A stretch of 64,000 nt of DNA from NCBI RefSeq assembly GCF_000784735.1, contig NZ_JSYG01000037.1:62001-126000 (forward strand). The letters are read 5' to 3'. The stretch is from Dickeya undicola. GTDB taxonomy: Bacteria; Pseudomonadota; Gammaproteobacteria; Enterobacterales; Enterobacteriaceae. The translations under genes and the position numbers were made by a program. The notes under the pieces were generated by a model. That model saw only the letters and a list, made by a program, of their open reading frames with translations. It was not told the origin of the DNA and ran no database searches. The stretch's first letter is position 1; each line of letters begins with the position of its first letter. Below, piece after piece: positions 11,836-23,671 of this stretch.

Positions 11836-12312
11836 ATGAAACAATTTCCGATGACGTTGCGTGGTGCTGAAAAGTTACGCGAGGAGCTGGACTTCCTGAA
11901 GTCGGTGCGTCGGCCCGAAATTATTGCAGCGATTGCCGAGGCACGTGAGCACGGTGATTTGAAGGAAAATGCGGAATACCATGCCGCTCGTGAACAGCAA
12001 GGATTCTGTGAAGGTCGGATTCAGGAAATTGAAGCCAAACTGTCTAATGCTCAGGTGATTGATGTCACCAAGATGGCGGCGAACGGCCGTGTGATTTTTG
12101 GCGCTACAGTAACCGTGATGAACCTGGATACTGAAGAAGAACAAACCTACCGCATCGTAGGTGACGACGAAGCCGACTTTAAGCAGAACCTCATCTCTGT
12201 CAACTCGCCGATTGCGCGGGGACTGATAGGCAAGGAAGAGGATGATGTGGTAACAATCAGCACCCCAGGCGGGGTCGTAGAATACGAGATCCTGAAAGTG
12301 GAATATCTCTAA
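11836..12312 (+). CDS. greA: Transcription elongation factor GreA
   Basis: GreA enters the secondary channel of RNA polymerase and stimulates cleavage of backtracked RNA. It has 158 residues. The N-terminal antiparallel coiled coil (1-75) has the tip sequence [17 protein letters not shown], whose acidic residues coordinate the catalytic metal. The C-terminal FKBP-like domain runs from about 80 to 158 ([14 protein letters not shown]). AGAGG precedes the ATG. A TAAAAT at 11706-11711 in the 216-base gap to divergent dacB is a possible -10. Confidence 0.98.
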   Translation: MKQFPMTLRGAEKLREELDFLKSVRRPEIIAAIAEAREHGDLKENAEYHAAREQQGFCEGRIQEIEAKLSNAQVIDVTKMAANGRVIFGATVTVMNLDTEEEQTYRIVGDDEADFKQNLISVNSPIARGLIGKEEDDVVTISTPGGVVEYEILKVEYL

Positions 12313-12360
12313 TTCCTATTGACTGGCAAGGTGCCAGCCCCGATTGTAAAGAAAGGAAAA

Positions 12361-12381
12361 AGGCCGATATCGGCCTTTTTT
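12361..12381. terminator. Bidirectional terminator between greA and yhbY
   Basis: The palindrome AGGCCGATATCGGCCT is flanked by an A-run on the left and a T-run on the right, so it can stop transcripts from both converging genes. Confidence 0.85.
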
Positions 12382-12437
12382 CTCACCAGCAGGTCATGGA
12401 ACCTTGCCGGGAAACAGGGTAACCTGAATCAAAAATG

Positions 12438-12731
12438 TTAACGCGGCAACACAATCTTGCGTTCTTTTGACGCACGATAGAGTACCAGAGTGTGGCCGAT
12501 GACCTGGACATTGCTGGCACCGGTTTCGCGCAAAATGGCTTCGACAATCAGGCCTTTGGTTTCACGATCCTCAGCGGCGATTTTCACCTTGATCAGTTCG
12601 TGATGTTCCAGAGATTGCTCGATTTCAGCCAAAACGCCTTCAGTGAGGCCGTTATTGCCCAGCATGACGACTGGCTTTAACGGATGAGCCAGGCCTTTCA
12701 GGTGCTGTTTTTGTTTGTTACTCAGATTCAT
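12438..12731 (-). CDS. yhbY: Ribosome assembly RNA-binding protein YhbY
   Basis: This 97-residue CRM-domain protein begins MNLSNKQKQHLKGLAHPL, and the signature GxxG loop is in VMLGNNGLTEGV. The family binds pre-50S particles and is related to plant group II intron splicing factors. It is divergent from rlmE, another 50S maturation gene. Confidence 0.95.
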   Translation of the reverse strand: MNLSNKQKQHLKGLAHPLKPVVMLGNNGLTEGVLAEIEQSLEHHELIKVKIAAEDRETKGLIVEAILRETGASNVQVIGHTLVLYRASKERKIVLPR

Positions 12732-12889
12732 TGTCTTTTTTGCTTAGGTTGGGATTGAAAACGGGTCATTCTACCGCCATCTCATGATTATCACCAATCC
12801 GGCTATGCAGATTGGTTGTCATTGGGACGTTTTGCCCGCCGCGGACACTTAATTAACACTAGTTAGAAAAAATCATAGTTGGAAAATCG

Positions 12890-13519
12890 ATGGCTAACAA
12901 AAAGCGTTCTGCAAGTTCCAGTCGCTGGTTGCAGGAACACTTTAGCGATAAATATGTACAGCAGGCGCAGAAAAAAGGGCTTCGCTCGCGTGCTTGGTTT
13001 AAACTTGATGAAATACAGCAGACTGACCGGTTGTTCAAACCCGGCATGACCGTGGTGGATCTTGGCGCAGCGCCAGGCGGATGGTCCCAGTATGTTGTGA
13101 GTCAGATTGGTGGAAAAGGGCGCATTATCGCGTGCGATCTTTTACCGATGGATCCTATTGTTGGAGTCGATTTCCTTCAAGGGGATTTCCGTGATGAATT
13201 AGTGCTCAAAACCCTGCTGGAACGGGTTGGAGACGAGAAGGTTCAGGTGGTGATGTCCGACATGGCCCCGAACATGAGCGGTACACCGGCGGTGGATATT
13301 CCCCGCGCCATGTATCTGGTGGAACTTGCGCTGGACATGTGTCGGGATATATTAGCGCCCGGTGGCAGTTTCGTAGTGAAAGTATTTCAGGGCGTGGGCT
13401 TCGATGAGTATCTGCGAGAGATTCGCTCCCTGTTTACGACGGTGAAGATTCGTAAGCCAGATGCCTCGCGAGCCCGGTCCCGTGAGGTGTACATTGTAGC
13501 GACAGGTCGTAAACTGTAG
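12890..13519 (+). CDS. rlmE: 23S rRNA 2'-O-ribose U2552 methyltransferase
   Basis: RlmE (FtsJ/RrmJ) methylates the 2'-OH of U2552 in the A loop of 23S rRNA at a late 50S assembly step. The 209 residues carry the SAM-binding motif [15 protein letters not shown] and the K-D-K-E catalytic tetrad (Lys38 in AWFKLDE, Asp in MSDMAPN, Lys in FVVKVFQG, Glu near SREVYIVA). It is followed 47 bases later by ftsH in the usual rlmE-ftsH operon and is heat-inducible in E. coli. Confidence 0.97.
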   Translation: MANKKRSASSSRWLQEHFSDKYVQQAQKKGLRSRAWFKLDEIQQTDRLFKPGMTVVDLGAAPGGWSQYVVSQIGGKGRIIACDLLPMDPIVGVDFLQGDFRDELVLKTLLERVGDEKVQVVMSDMAPNMSGTPAVDIPRAMYLVELALDMCRDILAPGGSFVVKVFQGVGFDEYLREIRSLFTTVKIRKPDASRARSREVYIVATGRKL

Positions 13520-13566
13520 TACCCTGACGCTATTTTTTAACACAGTTGTAATATGAGGTTAATCCC

Positions 13567-15519
13567 TTGAGTGACATGGCGAAAAACCTGATTCTCTGGT
13601 TGGTCATCGCGGTCGTGCTGATGTCCGTATTCCAGAGCTTTGGGCCCAGCGAGTCGAATGGCCGTAGGGTGGATTATTCAACCTTTTTGACTGAAGTGAA
13701 TCAGGATCAGGTCCGTGAAGCGCGTATCAACGGGCGCGAGATCAATGTTGTCAAAAAAGACAGCAGCCGCTACACCACGTACATCCCTGTCAACGATCCT
13801 AAACTGCTGGATAACCTTCTGACCAAAAATGTGAAAGTGGTTGGCGAGCCGCCGGAAGAACCGAGCCTGCTGGCTTCGATCTTCATTTCCTGGTTCCCAA
13901 TGCTGTTGCTGATTGGTGTCTGGATTTTCTTCATGCGCCAGATGCAGGGCGGAGGCGGCAAGGGTGCCATGTCTTTTGGTAAAAGCAAGGCACGGATGCT
14001 GACGGAAGATCAGATTAAAACCACGTTCGCCGATGTGGCGGGCTGTGATGAAGCCAAAGAAGAAGTTGCCGAGCTGGTTGAGTACCTACGCGAGCCGAGC
14101 CGCTTTCAGAAACTGGGCGGTAAAATTCCGAAAGGCGTGCTGATGGTTGGCCCGCCAGGGACCGGTAAAACCTTGCTGGCGAAAGCTATTGCCGGTGAAG
14201 CGAAAGTGCCGTTTTTCACCATTTCCGGTTCTGACTTCGTAGAAATGTTTGTGGGCGTCGGTGCTTCTCGTGTGCGTGACATGTTCGAGCAAGCCAAGAA
14301 AGCGGCACCCTGCATCATCTTTATCGATGAAATCGACGCCGTGGGCCGCCAACGTGGCGCGGGCTTGGGCGGTGGTCATGACGAACGTGAGCAGACGCTG
14401 AACCAGATGTTGGTTGAGATGGATGGGTTTGAAGGCAACGAAGGCATTATCGTTATCGCCGCGACTAACCGTCCTGACGTGCTGGACCCAGCGCTGCTGC
14501 GTCCCGGTCGTTTTGACCGCCAGGTGGTGGTCGGTTTGCCGGATGTCCGTGGCCGTGAGCAGATTCTGAAAGTCCACATGCGTCGCGTACCGCTGTCGCC
14601 GGATATTGACGCTTCTGTTATCGCACGCGGCACGCCGGGCTTTTCCGGTGCAGATTTGGCTAACCTGGTGAACGAAGCGGCGTTATTTGCAGCTCGCGGT
14701 AACCGTCGTGTGGTTTCGATGGTGGAGTTCGAGAAAGCCAAGGACAAAATCATGATGGGGGCGGAACGCCGCTCTATGGTGATGACCGAAGCACAGAAAG
14801 AATCGACCGCTTATCACGAAGCGGGCCATGCGATTATTGGTCGTCTGGTGCCAGAGCACGATCCGGTGCATAAGGTGACGATCATTCCGCGTGGCCGTGC
14901 TCTGGGTGTGACGTTCTTCCTGCCTGAAGGCGATGCGATCAGCGCCAGCCGTCAGAAACTGGAAAGCCAGATCTCTACACTGTACGGTGGCCGTCTGGCT
15001 GAAGAAATCATCTACGGATCCGAGCATGTTTCTACTGGTGCTTCCAACGACATCAAAGTGGCAACGTCCATCGCCCGCAACATGGTGACGCAATGGGGCT
15101 TCTCAGAAAAGCTGGGGCCATTGCTGTATGCGGAAGAAGAAGGTGAAGTGTTCCTCGGCCGTTCTGTAGCCAAAGCTAAGCATATGTCGGATGAAACGGC
15201 GCGAATCATCGATCAGGAAGTGAAGGCGTTGATTGAACGTAACTACCAGCGTGCCCGCGAATTGCTGATGGCTAATATGGACATTCTGCATTCGATGAAG
15301 GACGCGCTGATGAAATATGAAACGATCGATGCGCCGCAAATTGATGACTTGATGTCGCGTAAAGATGTTCGCCCGCCAGCGGGTTGGGAAGAGCCAACTT
15401 CCGGTAATAACTCTTCGTCGTCTGACAATGGTGGGGCTCCCAAGGCACCGACGCCGGTGGATGAACCTCATGCGCCGACACCGGGTAATACCATGTCCGG
15501 GCCTTTGAACGACAAGTAA
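13567..15519 (+). CDS. ftsH: ATP-dependent zinc metalloprotease FtsH
   Basis: FtsH is the membrane-anchored hexameric AAA+ protease that degrades LpxC, sigma-32, SecY and damaged membrane proteins. It has 650 residues from a TTG at 13567, or 647 from the ATG at 13576. The GAGGT at 13554-13558 is 8 bases from the TTG and 17 from the ATG, so the TTG start is favoured. Two membrane segments (about residues 8-26 and 100-123) flank a periplasmic domain. Walker A GPPGTGKT, Walker B FIDEID, the arginine finger region RPGRFDR and zinc motif HEAGH follow, and the tail is low-complexity. Confidence 0.98.
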   Translation: MSDMAKNLILWLVIAVVLMSVFQSFGPSESNGRRVDYSTFLTEVNQDQVREARINGREINVVKKDSSRYTTYIPVNDPKLLDNLLTKNVKVVGEPPEEPSLLASIFISWFPMLLLIGVWIFFMRQMQGGGGKGAMSFGKSKARMLTEDQIKTTFADVAGCDEAKEEVAELVEYLREPSRFQKLGGKIPKGVLMVGPPGTGKTLLAKAIAGEAKVPFFTISGSDFVEMFVGVGASRVRDMFEQAKKAAPCIIFIDEIDAVGRQRGAGLGGGHDEREQTLNQMLVEMDGFEGNEGIIVIAATNRPDVLDPALLRPGRFDRQVVVGLPDVRGREQILKVHMRRVPLSPDIDASVIARGTPGFSGADLANLVNEAALFAARGNRRVVSMVEFEKAKDKIMMGAERRSMVMTEAQKESTAYHEAGHAIIGRLVPEHDPVHKVTIIPRGRALGVTFFLPEGDAISASRQKLESQISTLYGGRLAEEIIYGSEHVSTGASNDIKVATSIARNMVTQWGFSEKLGPLLYAEEEGEVFLGRSVAKAKHMSDETARIIDQEVKALIERNYQRARELLMANMDILHSMKDALMKYETIDAPQIDDLMSRKDVRPPAGWEEPTSGNNSSSSDNGGAPKAPTPVDEPHAPTPGNTMSGPLNDK

Positions 15520-15556
15520 TGGTATGGCGGCCTTTAGTGGGCCAACGCTTCCCTCC

Positions 15557-15580
15557 AACCCCGGCTTGCCGGGGTTTTTT
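15557..15580 (+). terminator. Terminator after ftsH
   Basis: AACCCCGGC pairs with GCCGGGGTT around a tight loop, followed by TTTT. It lies 45 bases before folP and may reduce read-through into it. Confidence 0.85.
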
Positions 15581-15624
15581 ACTCCGGTAGGGAATGCGGG
15601 TTAGACGAATGTGGGAAGCAAAAC

Positions 15625-16458
15625 ATGAAATTGAATGCTCGTGGATCAACGCTGGATCTCTCCTGCCCCCAGGTTATGGGGATTTTGAATGTAACCCCGG
15701 ATTCTTTTTCTGACGGTGGTAAACACAACACACTGAATGCGGCTTTGATCCATGCTGAGCAGATGATTTCTGCCGGAGCCACTTTTATTGATGTGGGCGG
15801 CGAGTCTACCCGGCCAGGTGCAGATGAAGTTAGCACCAATGAAGAGTTGGATCGGGTTGTTCCGGTGGTGGAAGCATTGGCACAACGCTTTGAAACCTGG
15901 ATTTCGGTGGATACGTCCAAACCTGAAGTGATTACCGCCTGTGCCGAGGTCGGTGCACATCTGATCAACGATATTCGTGCGCTCAGAGAACCGGGAGCAC
16001 TGGAGGCGGCCGCGGCCACTGGTCTTCCCGTGTGCCTGATGCACATGCAAGGCCTGCCCAGAACCATGCAACATACGCCGCATTATGACGATGTAGTAGG
16101 TGAGGTTTCGGCATTTTTTGAGCATCATATTGCCCGTTGTGTCGCAGTTGGGATTCCACGTGACCAGTTATTGCTGGATCCGGGATTCGGCTTCGGCAAA
16201 AATCTGCAACATAATTATCGGTTGCTTGGACACCTGGAAGAATTACACCGTTTCGGTTTGCCGTTACTGGTTGGTATGTCCAGAAAAACCATGATTGGAC
16301 AATTGCTGGGTGTTCCGCCGCTTGAACGGGTTTATGGCAGCGTGGCATGTGCGGTTATTGCTGCTATGAAAGGCGCTCATATTATCCGTGTCCATGATGT
16401 AAAAGCGACGGTGGATGCAATACGTGTAGTTGAAGCAACTCTATCAGCGAAGGAATAA
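15625..16458 (+). CDS. folP: Dihydropteroate synthase
   Basis: FolP condenses p-aminobenzoate with hydroxymethyl-dihydropterin diphosphate in folate synthesis and is the target of sulfonamides. The TIM-barrel protein has 277 residues (E. coli 282). Pterin and diphosphate loops are visible as [33 protein letters not shown] and the final IRVHDV. It precedes glmM by 8 bases, the conserved folP-glmM pair. Confidence 0.97.
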   Translation: MKLNARGSTLDLSCPQVMGILNVTPDSFSDGGKHNTLNAALIHAEQMISAGATFIDVGGESTRPGADEVSTNEELDRVVPVVEALAQRFETWISVDTSKPEVITACAEVGAHLINDIRALREPGALEAAAATGLPVCLMHMQGLPRTMQHTPHYDDVVGEVSAFFEHHIARCVAVGIPRDQLLLDPGFGFGKNLQHNYRLLGHLEELHRFGLPLLVGMSRKTMIGQLLGVPPLERVYGSVACAVIAAMKGAHIIRVHDVKATVDAIRVVEATLSAKE

Positions 16459-16466
16459 CAACAATT

Positions 16467-17804
16467 ATGAGTAGCCGCAAATATTTTGGCACTGACGGTA
16501 TTCGGGGCAAGGTAGGTGATCTGCCGATTACGCCTGATTTTGTATTGAAACTAGGATGGGCCGCTGGAAAAGTTCTGGCACGTCATGGTTCCAAAAAAAT
16601 TATTATTGGCAAAGATACTCGTATTTCCGGCTATATGCTGGAGTCTGCGCTTGAGGCCGGACTGGCAGCGGCTGGCTTGTCTGCATCGTTTACCGGGCCT
16701 ATGCCAACCCCCGCAGTGGCTTATCTGACCCGCACTTTTCGTGCTGAAGCCGGGATCGTGATTTCGGCGTCACATAACCCCTACTACGATAACGGTATCA
16801 AGTTCTTCTCGATTGACGGCACCAAGTTGCCGGATGAAGTAGAAGAGGCGATCGAAGCAGAAATGGAAAAGCCATTGACCTGTGTCGAGTCCGCCGAATT
16901 AGGTAAGGCGAACCGTATCGTTGATGCCGCCGGGCGCTATATCGAATTTTGTAAAGGCACGTTTCCCAGTGAGCTGAGCCTCAGCGGACTTAAAATCGTG
17001 GTGGATTGCGCTAATGGCGCGACCTACCATATCGCACCTAGCGTATTGCGTGAATTAGGCGCCAGGGTGATTGCCATTGGTTGTGAGCCTGATGGCATGA
17101 ATATCAATGAACAGTGCGGAGCGACTGACGTCACGCAGTTACAGGCGCGTGTACTGTCTGAAAAAGCGGATGTCGGTCTGGCATTTGATGGTGATGGTGA
17201 TCGTCTGATTATGGTTGATCACCAGGGCAATAAAGTCGATGGCGATCAGATCCTGTACATTATTGCACGCGAAGCGTTACGGCAGGGACAACTGCGTGGT
17301 GGGGCAGTTGGCACATTGATGAGTAACATGGGGCTGGAGCTGGCGTTAAAACAGTTAGGCGTCCCATTTGCTCGTGCCAAGGTCGGAGATCGCTACGTGT
17401 TGGAGTTGATGCAGACAAAAGGCTGGCGTCTGGGGGCGGAAAACTCCGGTCACGTTATCCTGTTGGATAAAACCACCACTGGTGATGGCGTTATCGCAGG
17501 CTTGCAGGTACTGACAGCGATGGTCCGCAATCATATGAGCCTGCATGACCTGTGCAGCGGCATGAAGCTCTTTCCGCAAATACTGGTCAATGTGCACTTC
17601 TCTGGAGAAGGCGACCCACTGGAAAGCGAGTTGGTGAAACAGGCCACGCAAGCTGTGGAAGAGCAATTGGCCGGTCGTGGCCGGGTACTACTGCGTAAAT
17701 CAGGTACTGAACCCTTGATCCGGGTAATGGTGGAAGGGGAAGACGAAGTGACCGTTACGCAGATGGCAAACCGCATTGCTGATGCGGTAAAAGCGGCTGG
17801 TTAA
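16467..17804 (+). CDS. glmM: Phosphoglucosamine mutase
   Basis: GlmM converts glucosamine-6-phosphate to glucosamine-1-phosphate for UDP-GlcNAc, the precursor of peptidoglycan and lipopolysaccharide. The 445 residues have the four-domain phosphohexomutase plan. The phosphoserine is Ser102 in [11 protein letters not shown], the Mg loop is DGDGDR, the sugar-binding loop is GAENSGHV, and the phosphate site is RKSGTEP near the C-terminus. It is second in the folP-glmM operon. Confidence 0.97.
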   Translation: MSSRKYFGTDGIRGKVGDLPITPDFVLKLGWAAGKVLARHGSKKIIIGKDTRISGYMLESALEAGLAAAGLSASFTGPMPTPAVAYLTRTFRAEAGIVISASHNPYYDNGIKFFSIDGTKLPDEVEEAIEAEMEKPLTCVESAELGKANRIVDAAGRYIEFCKGTFPSELSLSGLKIVVDCANGATYHIAPSVLRELGARVIAIGCEPDGMNINEQCGATDVTQLQARVLSEKADVGLAFDGDGDRLIMVDHQGNKVDGDQILYIIAREALRQGQLRGGAVGTLMSNMGLELALKQLGVPFARAKVGDRYVLELMQTKGWRLGAENSGHVILLDKTTTGDGVIAGLQVLTAMVRNHMSLHDLCSGMKLFPQILVNVHFSGEGDPLESELVKQATQAVEEQLAGRGRVLLRKSGTEPLIRVMVEGEDEVTVTQMANRIADAVKAAG

Positions 17805-17822
17805 GGGCAGAATCATGTGCTG

Positions 17823-17854
17823 GCCGAGTGACGGAGGCGATGCCGTCACTCGGC
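17823..17854. repeat. Perfect 12-base inverted repeat after glmM
   Basis: GCCGAGTGACGG (17823-17834) pairs with CCGTCACTCGGC (17843-17854) around an 8-base loop, 18 bases after the glmM stop. It has no T-run. It may protect the 3' end of the folP-glmM mRNA or act with Rho. Confidence 0.6.
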
Positions 17855-17963
17855 GTGACAGGTATGAATGCTTGTGTAATCAGTCGGCTAGCCAGTATTT
17901 TCTAATCTTTTCTTTCCTGTCGCTGATTTTTTCCTCAATCAGCGGCTTGGCACCAAATTACCC

Positions 17964-17992
17964 TTGCGCACGTCCAATGCTTTAGTTAGTAT
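17964..17992 (+). promoter_or_regulatory. Possible promoter for secG
   Basis: TTGCGC (17964-17969) and TAGTAT (17987-17992) are 17 bases apart, about 110 bases upstream of secG. Confidence 0.4.
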
Positions 17993-18100
17993 TCAGACCC
18001 GCTTTGTAGGGGAGTTACCTCTCCTGGCGGGTAGTCGCGGGTAAGCCGCAAGAATTAGTGATGCCTTACCAGTTGGTGGGGACAAATAACAGGTACGACT

Positions 18101-18436
18101 ATGTACGAAGCTCTTCTGATAATTTTCCTGATTGTAGCGATTGGCCTGGTTGGTCTGATCATGCTGCAGCAGGGTAAAGGTGCAGATATGGGAGCGTCGT
18201 TCGGAGCAGGGGCTTCCGCTACCTTGTTTGGTTCGAGCGGATCCGGCAATTTCATGACCCGAATGACGGCGCTGTTTGCCACGCTGTTTTTCGTACTCAG
18301 CCTGATTCTGGGGAATATGAGTTCCGACCACAGCAAGAAAGGCAGCGAGTGGGAAAACCTGAACCAGCCAGCTGCGACCGAGAAAGCAGAGCAGTCGAAA
18401 GCACCGGCTGCACCGTCGAGCGATATTCCTAAATAA
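18101..18436 (+). CDS. secG: Protein-export membrane protein SecG
   Basis: SecG is the small subunit of the SecYEG translocon and aids SecA cycling. It has 111 residues. Two membrane segments (about residues 3-22 and 52-72) are joined by the conserved loop QQGKGADMGASFGAGAS. The C-terminal tail is rich in alanine and proline. The order glmM-secG-leuU tRNA is the enterobacterial norm. Confidence 0.96.
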   Translation: MYEALLIIFLIVAIGLVGLIMLQQGKGADMGASFGAGASATLFGSSGSGNFMTRMTALFATLFFVLSLILGNMSSDHSKKGSEWENLNQPAATEKAEQSKAPAAPSSDIPK

Positions 18437-18492
18437 TCGCGGGCGTTTCATCAGCAGGTAAACGCCGCTGATGATAAAAAAGCAATTGTGAT

Positions 18493-18579
18493 GCCGAGGT
18501 GGTGGAATTGGTAGACACGCTACCTTGAGGTGGTAGTGCCCGATTGGGCTTACGGGTTCAAGTCCCGTCCTCGGTACCA
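18493..18579 (+). tRNA. leuU: tRNA-Leu (anticodon GAG)
   Basis: It is 87 nt with encoded CCA and the long variable arm of a class II tRNA. The acceptor arms are GCCGAGG and CCTCGGT. The anticodon loop TTGAGGT gives GAG, reading CUC and CUU. It lies just after secG. Confidence 0.97.
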
Positions 18580-18638
18580 ATCCTATAGATAACTTGCATT
18601 TTCGAAGTTGTCAGCGTAGTATTTGCCACGTTTTCGGA

Positions 18639-18715
<77 letters not shown>

Positions 18716-18851
18716 CTTAACTTCTCTGAAAAGTTTTTTTTCAAATAAACTGTATTGCATCAAGCGCGTTATCTACGGTGAATTCTGAAAGAATACTTGA
18801 TGGTAGTTATGCCGCAGCAGTTTGCGGTAAATAGGGTCCAGTTGCACAAAG

Positions 18852-18876
18852 CCCCGATATATCGGGGTTTTTTGTT
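18852..18876 (+). terminator. Terminator or attenuator between metY and rimP
   Basis: CCCCGAT pairs with ATCGGGG, followed by TTTTTTG. In E. coli partial termination after metY sets the level of the nusA-infB transcript. Confidence 0.8.
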
Positions 18877-18933
18877 ATCTGACAGCAGAATTACTGGGCT
18901 ATTAAGCCCTTTTTTTATGTCTTGGGGGTGGGC

Positions 18934-19386
18934 TTGTCCACATTAGAACAAAAGTTAACAGAGATGATTTCGGCACCTGTTGAAGCCCTGGGCTATGAGC
19001 TGGTGGGCATTGAGTTCATTCGGGGACGCCAGTCGACACTGCGAATCTATATTGATAGTGAAGATGGCATCACTGTTGATGATTGTGCTGATGTTAGCCA
19101 CCAGGTCAGTGCGGTACTGGATGTTGAGGATCCCATATCCGTTGCCTATAACCTGGAAGTGTCGTCGCCGGGCCTGGAACGGCCGCTCTTTACCGCAGCG
19201 CATTACGAGCGTTTTATCGGTGAAGAAGTTAGCCTGGTGCTGCGCATGGCGGTGCAGAATCGCCGTAAGTGGCAGGGCATCATCAAGTCCGTTGAGGGCG
19301 AAATGATCACTGTAACAGTGGAAGGCAAAGATGAAGTGTTCGCGCTGAGCAATATCCAGAAGGCGAACCTGGTACCCCACTTTTAA
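18934..19386 (+). CDS. rimP: Ribosome maturation factor RimP
   Basis: RimP is needed for 30S assembly, binding early with S12 and S5. The TTG at 18934 gives 150 residues, the exact E. coli length, beginning (M)[19 protein letters not shown], with GGGGGTGGG just upstream. An alternative TTG at 18922 adds four residues without support. The N-terminal alpha/beta domain contains [15 protein letters not shown], and the C-terminal Sm-like barrel contains [13 protein letters not shown]. It is the first protein gene of the nusA operon. Confidence 0.95.
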   Translation: MSTLEQKLTEMISAPVEALGYELVGIEFIRGRQSTLRIYIDSEDGITVDDCADVSHQVSAVLDVEDPISVAYNLEVSSPGLERPLFTAAHYERFIGEEVSLVLRMAVQNRRKWQGIIKSVEGEMITVTVEGKDEVFALSNIQKANLVPHF

Positions 19387-19407
19387 AGTTTGGATGAGGC
19401 AACTAGG

Positions 19408-20898
19408 ATGAATAAAGAGATTCTGGCTGTTGTTGAAGCGGTTTCTAATGAGAAAGCCGTGCCGCGCGAAAAGATTTTTGAAGCGCTGGAGACTGCACTG
19501 GCGACAGCGACCAAGAAAAAATACGAGCAGGAGATTGATGTTCGTGTCTGTATCGATCGCAAAACCGGCGATTTCGATACTTTCCGTCGTTGGCAGGCTG
19601 TCAACGAAGTCACCCAGCCGACACGTGAAATCACGCTGGAAGCGGCGCAATTCGAAGAGCCGGGTATCGAGCTGGGCGGCTACATTGAAGATCAGATCGA
19701 GTCTGTCACTTTTGACCGCATCACTACTCAGACTGCCAAGCAGGTTATCGTACAGAAAGTGCGTGAAGCTGAGCGTGCCATGGTGGTTGATCAGTTCCGT
19801 GAACAGGAAGGCGAAATTGTCACCGGTGTGGTGAAAAAAGTTAACCGCGATAACATCTCGCTGGATCTGGGTAGCAATGCTGAAGCCGTGATTGGTCGTG
19901 AAGACATGCTGCCGCGTGAGAACTTCCGACCGGGCGACCGTATTCGTGGCGTATTGTATGCCGTTCGTCCGGAGGCGCGCGGAGCACAGCTGTTCGTGAG
20001 TCGTTCCCGCCCTGAAATGCTGATCGAATTGTTCCGTATCGAAGTGCCGGAAATCGGCGAAGAAGTTATTGAGATCAAAGCCGCAGCCCGTGATCCGGGT
20101 TCTCGCGCCAAGATCGCGGTCAAAACCAATGATAAGCGTATTGATCCGGTCGGTGCCTGTGTGGGGATGCGCGGTGCGCGTGTTCAGGCGGTATCCAGCG
20201 AGCTAGGTGGTGAGCGTATCGATATCGTGCTGTGGGATGATAATCCGGCACAATTTGTCATTAATGCTATGGCACCTGCCGATGTGGCGTCCATCGTGGT
20301 CGATGAAGACAAGCACACTATGGACATCGCAGTTGAAGCAGGCAATCTGGCGCAGGCTATCGGCCGCAACGGTCAGAACGTTCGCCTGGCTTCTCAGCTG
20401 AGTGGCTGGGAACTGAACGTGATGACAATTGAAGACCTGCAGGCGAAACACCAGGCAGAAGCACATGCCGCCATCGATATTTTCACCAAGCACCTGGATA
20501 TTGATGAAGAGTTCGCAACGGCGCTGGTTGAAGAAGGTTTCTCCTCGCTGGAAGAACTGGCTTATGTCCCTATGCATGAGTTGCAGGAGATCGATGGTCT
20601 GGATGAAGAAACCATCGAAGCGCTGCGTGAGCGGGCGAAAGCGGCGTTGACCACGCTGGCTCTGGCGAATGAAGAAAACCGCGGCAGTGGTCAGCCTGCG
20701 GAAGATTTGCTCAATTTATCTGGTCTGTCCCGTGAGCTGGCGTTTAAACTGGCCGCGCGCGGTGTTTGCACGCTGGAAGATCTTGCTGAGCAGGGCGTCG
20801 ACGATCTGGCAGATATTGAAGGGCTTGATGAAACGCAAGCCGGCGAGCTGATTATGGCTGCACGTAATATCTGTTGGTTTGGTGGCAGTAACGAATAA
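19408..20898 (+). CDS. nusA: Transcription termination/antitermination factor NusA
   Basis: NusA binds RNA polymerase and tunes pausing, intrinsic termination and rRNA or lambda antitermination. It has 496 residues from [16 protein letters not shown]. Domains in order are the N-terminal RNAP-binding domain (1-125), S1 (about 135-200, [11 protein letters not shown]), KH1 and KH2 ([27 protein letters not shown]), and two acidic C-terminal AR repeats (from about 350), the last of which binds the alpha CTD. The upstream in-frame ATG (19390) is rejected by homology. Confidence 0.97.
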   Translation: MNKEILAVVEAVSNEKAVPREKIFEALETALATATKKKYEQEIDVRVCIDRKTGDFDTFRRWQAVNEVTQPTREITLEAAQFEEPGIELGGYIEDQIESVTFDRITTQTAKQVIVQKVREAERAMVVDQFREQEGEIVTGVVKKVNRDNISLDLGSNAEAVIGREDMLPRENFRPGDRIRGVLYAVRPEARGAQLFVSRSRPEMLIELFRIEVPEIGEEVIEIKAAARDPGSRAKIAVKTNDKRIDPVGACVGMRGARVQAVSSELGGERIDIVLWDDNPAQFVINAMAPADVASIVVDEDKHTMDIAVEAGNLAQAIGRNGQNVRLASQLSGWELNVMTIEDLQAKHQAEAHAAIDIFTKHLDIDEEFATALVEEGFSSLEELAYVPMHELQEIDGLDEETIEALRERAKAALTTLALANEENRGSGQPAEDLLNLSGLSRELAFKLAARGVCTLEDLAEQGVDDLADIEGLDETQAGELIMAARNICWFGGSNE

Positions 20899-20923
20899 CG
20901 AACTGTAGCAGGAAAGGAACAGC

Positions 20924-23638
20924 ATGACAGATGTAACCCTAAAATCACTGGCCGCAGAGATCCAGACGCCGGTTGACCGCCTGATACAGCAGTTTGCTGA
21001 TGCGGGAATCACCAAGTCTGCGTCGGACTCTGTGACTCAGAATGAGAAAGAAACACTGCTGGCACACCTGAACCGTGATCGCGGCGGTGCGCCGGGAAAA
21101 TTGACACTGCAGCGTAAAACACGTAGCACTTTAAATATCCCCAGCACCGGTGGTAAGAGTAAATCGGTGCAGATTGAAGTCCGCAAGAAGCGTACCTATG
21201 TAAAACGCGATCCTCTCGACGAGCAGCAGGCGGCGGCAGAGGAAGAGCAGGCACGGCGTGAAGCGGAAGAACAGGCGCAGCGCGCAGCCGAAGAGCAAGC
21301 CAAACGTGAGGCCGAAGAAAAGGCCAAACGTGAGGAAGAAGATAAGGCAAAGCGCGCTGTTGCTGAAGAGCAAGCCAAACGTGAGGCCGCTGAAAAAGCT
21401 AAGCGTGACGTAGCGGAAAAAGAGAAAGTGAGCAACCAACAAAACGATAGTATGACTAAACCAGCTCAGGCTGAGAAAGCGCGTCGCGAAGCGGAAGCGG
21501 CTGAGCTCAAGCGTAAGGCGGAAGAATCGGCTCGTCGTAAGGTCGAGGAAGAAGCTCGTCGTATCGCAGAAGAGGCTCGCCGTATGGCAGAAGAAAATGC
21601 CGGACGCTGGGAAAAAGAAGGCAGTGAAGTAACCGAAGACGCCGATTATCACGTAACCACCTCTCATCACGCTCGTGAAGCGGAAGATGAGAATGATCGT
21701 CAGGTCGAAGGTGGTCGCGGTCGCGGTCGCGGCAGCAAAGTAGCCAAACAGAAGAAAGGCAATCGCCTGTCTGAGTCGAAAGCTGATCGTGAAGAAGCCC
21801 GTGCGGTGACTCGCGGCGGCAAAGGCAAACGTAAGCCGAGTACGCTGCAACAAGGCTTTAATAAGCCGGTACAGGCGGTTAACCGCGATGTGGTCATCGG
21901 CGAAACGATTACTGTAGCTGAGCTGGCGAACAAGATGGCCGTCAAAGGTTCTCAGGTCATCAAGGCGATGATGAAGCTGGGCGCGATGGCTACCATCAAC
22001 CAGGTTATCGATCAGGAAACCGCGCAGCTGGTAGCGGAAGAAATGGGTCATAAGGTGATCCTGCGCCGTGAAAACGAGCTGGAAGAAGCGGTAATGAGCG
22101 ATCGTGATACCGGTTTGTCCTCAGCCGAATCGCGTGCGCCGGTAGTGACCATTATGGGTCACGTTGACCACGGTAAAACCTCGTTGCTGGACTACATCCG
22201 CTCCACCAAGGTAGCGGCTGGCGAAGCCGGTGGTATTACCCAGCATATCGGTGCTTATCATGTCGAAACTGACAACGGCATGATTACCTTCCTGGATACG
22301 CCGGGGCACGCCGCGTTTACCGCCATGCGTGCGCGCGGTGCACAGGCGACCGATATCGTGGTGCTGGTAGTAGCTGCTGATGACGGCGTGATGCCGCAGA
22401 CCATCGAAGCTGTTCAACATGCCAAGGCTGCCAAAGTACCGGTGGTGGTTGCTGTGAACAAAATCGACAAACCGGAAGCCGATCCAGATCGCGTTAAAAA
22501 CGAACTGTCTCAATACGGCATCATGCCGGAAGAGTGGGGTGGTGAATCGCAGTTTGTGCATGTATCCGCCAAAAGCGGTGAAGGCATCGATGAACTGCTG
22601 GAAGCCATTTTGCTGCAAGCCGAAGTTCTGGAACTGAAAGCCATTCGCAGCGGCATGGCCAGCGGCGTGGTGATCGAGTCCTTCCTGGACAAAGGCCGTG
22701 GTCCGGTTGCCAGCGTGCTGGTACGCGAAGGTACATTGAACAAGGGCGACATCGTTCTGTGTGGCTTCGAATATGGCCGCGTGCGTGCTATGCGTGACGA
22801 ACTGGGTCGTGAAATTACCGAAGCTGGTCCGTCTATTCCGGTGGAAATCCTGGGTCTGTCCGGTGTACCGGCGGCGGGTGACGAAGCGACTGTAGTGCGT
22901 GACGAGAAGAAAGCTCGTGAAGTAGCACTTTACCGTCAAGGTAAGTTCCGTGAAGTGAAGCTGGCGCGTCAGCAGAAATCCAAGCTGGAAAACATGTTCG
23001 CCAACATGACCGAAGGCGAAATTTCCGAGCTGAACATTGTGATGAAAGCCGATGTTCAAGGCTCTGTGGAAGCGATTTCCGATTCGTTGCAGAAACTCTC
23101 CACCGACGAAGTCAAAGTCAAGATTGTGGGTTCCGGCGTGGGTGGGATCACCGAAACCGATGCCACTCTGGCTGCGGCATCCAACGCGATCATCCTTGGC
23201 TTTAACGTGCGTGCGGATGCCTCTGCCCGTCGCATCGTTGAGGCAGAAGGTCTGGATCTGCGTTACTACTCCGTCATCTATGACCTGATCGACGAAGTGA
23301 AGCAGGCCATGAGCGGTATGCTGGCACCGGAATACAAGCAGGAAATTATCGGCCTGGCGGAAGTGCGCGATGTGTTCAAGTCACCGAAGTTTGGCGCAAT
23401 TGCCGGTTGTATGGTGACCGAAGGTGTGGTGAAACGTCACAACCCAATCCGCGTGCTGCGTGACAACGTAGTTATCTTTGAAGGCGAGCTGGAATCCCTG
23501 CGCCGCTTCAAAGACGACGTTAACGAAGTCCGTAATGGTATGGAATGTGGTATCGGTGTGAAGAACTACAATGACGTTCGCACGGGTGATGTGATCGAAG
23601 TGTTTGAAACTATTGAGATCAAACGCACCATCGATTGA
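20924..23638 (+). CDS. infB: Translation initiation factor IF-2
   Basis: IF2 is the GTPase that brings fMet-tRNA to the 30S subunit and promotes subunit joining. It has 904 residues against 890 in E. coli. The N-terminal domain (1-50) is followed by a long charged, [10 protein letters not shown]-type helical region (about 95-230). The IF2_N repeat comes next, then the G domain from about residue 405 ([24 protein letters not shown]) and the tRNA-binding C2 domain. Internal starts for shorter isoforms are visible at 21428 and 21452. It is central in the rimP-nusA-infB-rbfA operon. Confidence 0.98.
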   Translation: MTDVTLKSLAAEIQTPVDRLIQQFADAGITKSASDSVTQNEKETLLAHLNRDRGGAPGKLTLQRKTRSTLNIPSTGGKSKSVQIEVRKKRTYVKRDPLDEQQAAAEEEQARREAEEQAQRAAEEQAKREAEEKAKREEEDKAKRAVAEEQAKREAAEKAKRDVAEKEKVSNQQNDSMTKPAQAEKARREAEAAELKRKAEESARRKVEEEARRIAEEARRMAEENAGRWEKEGSEVTEDADYHVTTSHHAREAEDENDRQVEGGRGRGRGSKVAKQKKGNRLSESKADREEARAVTRGGKGKRKPSTLQQGFNKPVQAVNRDVVIGETITVAELANKMAVKGSQVIKAMMKLGAMATINQVIDQETAQLVAEEMGHKVILRRENELEEAVMSDRDTGLSSAESRAPVVTIMGHVDHGKTSLLDYIRSTKVAAGEAGGITQHIGAYHVETDNGMITFLDTPGHAAFTAMRARGAQATDIVVLVVAADDGVMPQTIEAVQHAKAAKVPVVVAVNKIDKPEADPDRVKNELSQYGIMPEEWGGESQFVHVSAKSGEGIDELLEAILLQAEVLELKAIRSGMASGVVIESFLDKGRGPVASVLVREGTLNKGDIVLCGFEYGRVRAMRDELGREITEAGPSIPVEILGLSGVPAAGDEATVVRDEKKAREVALYRQGKFREVKLARQQKSKLENMFANMTEGEISELNIVMKADVQGSVEAISDSLQKLSTDEVKVKIVGSGVGGITETDATLAAASNAIILGFNVRADASARRIVEAEGLDLRYYSVIYDLIDEVKQAMSGMLAPEYKQEIIGLAEVRDVFKSPKFGAIAGCMVTEGVVKRHNPIRVLRDNVVIFEGELESLRRFKDDVNEVRNGMECGIGVKNYNDVRTGDVIEVFETIEIKRTID
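21428..21454 (+). other. Internal start codons for short IF2 isoforms
   Basis: In-frame GTG at 21428 (residue 169) and ATG at 21452 (residue 177) sit at the places corresponding to IF2-beta (GTG) and IF2-gamma (ATG) of E. coli, in the conserved VSNQQ...MTK segment. Production of these forms here is inferred. Confidence 0.6.
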
Positions 23639-23671
23639 TACGTGCAGTAACGTACTTGATGTTTTCATGCT

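Noticed and set aside
21230-21420. Imperfect repeats in infB (AAGCCAAACGTGAGG type)
   Set aside because: This is the ordinary charged helical linker of enterobacterial IF2.
21131-22051. Phe/Leu-rich open frame antisense to infB resembling a membrane protein
   Set aside because: The apparent hydrophobic repeats are the reverse complement of the Lys/Glu/Ala codons of the IF2 helical region.
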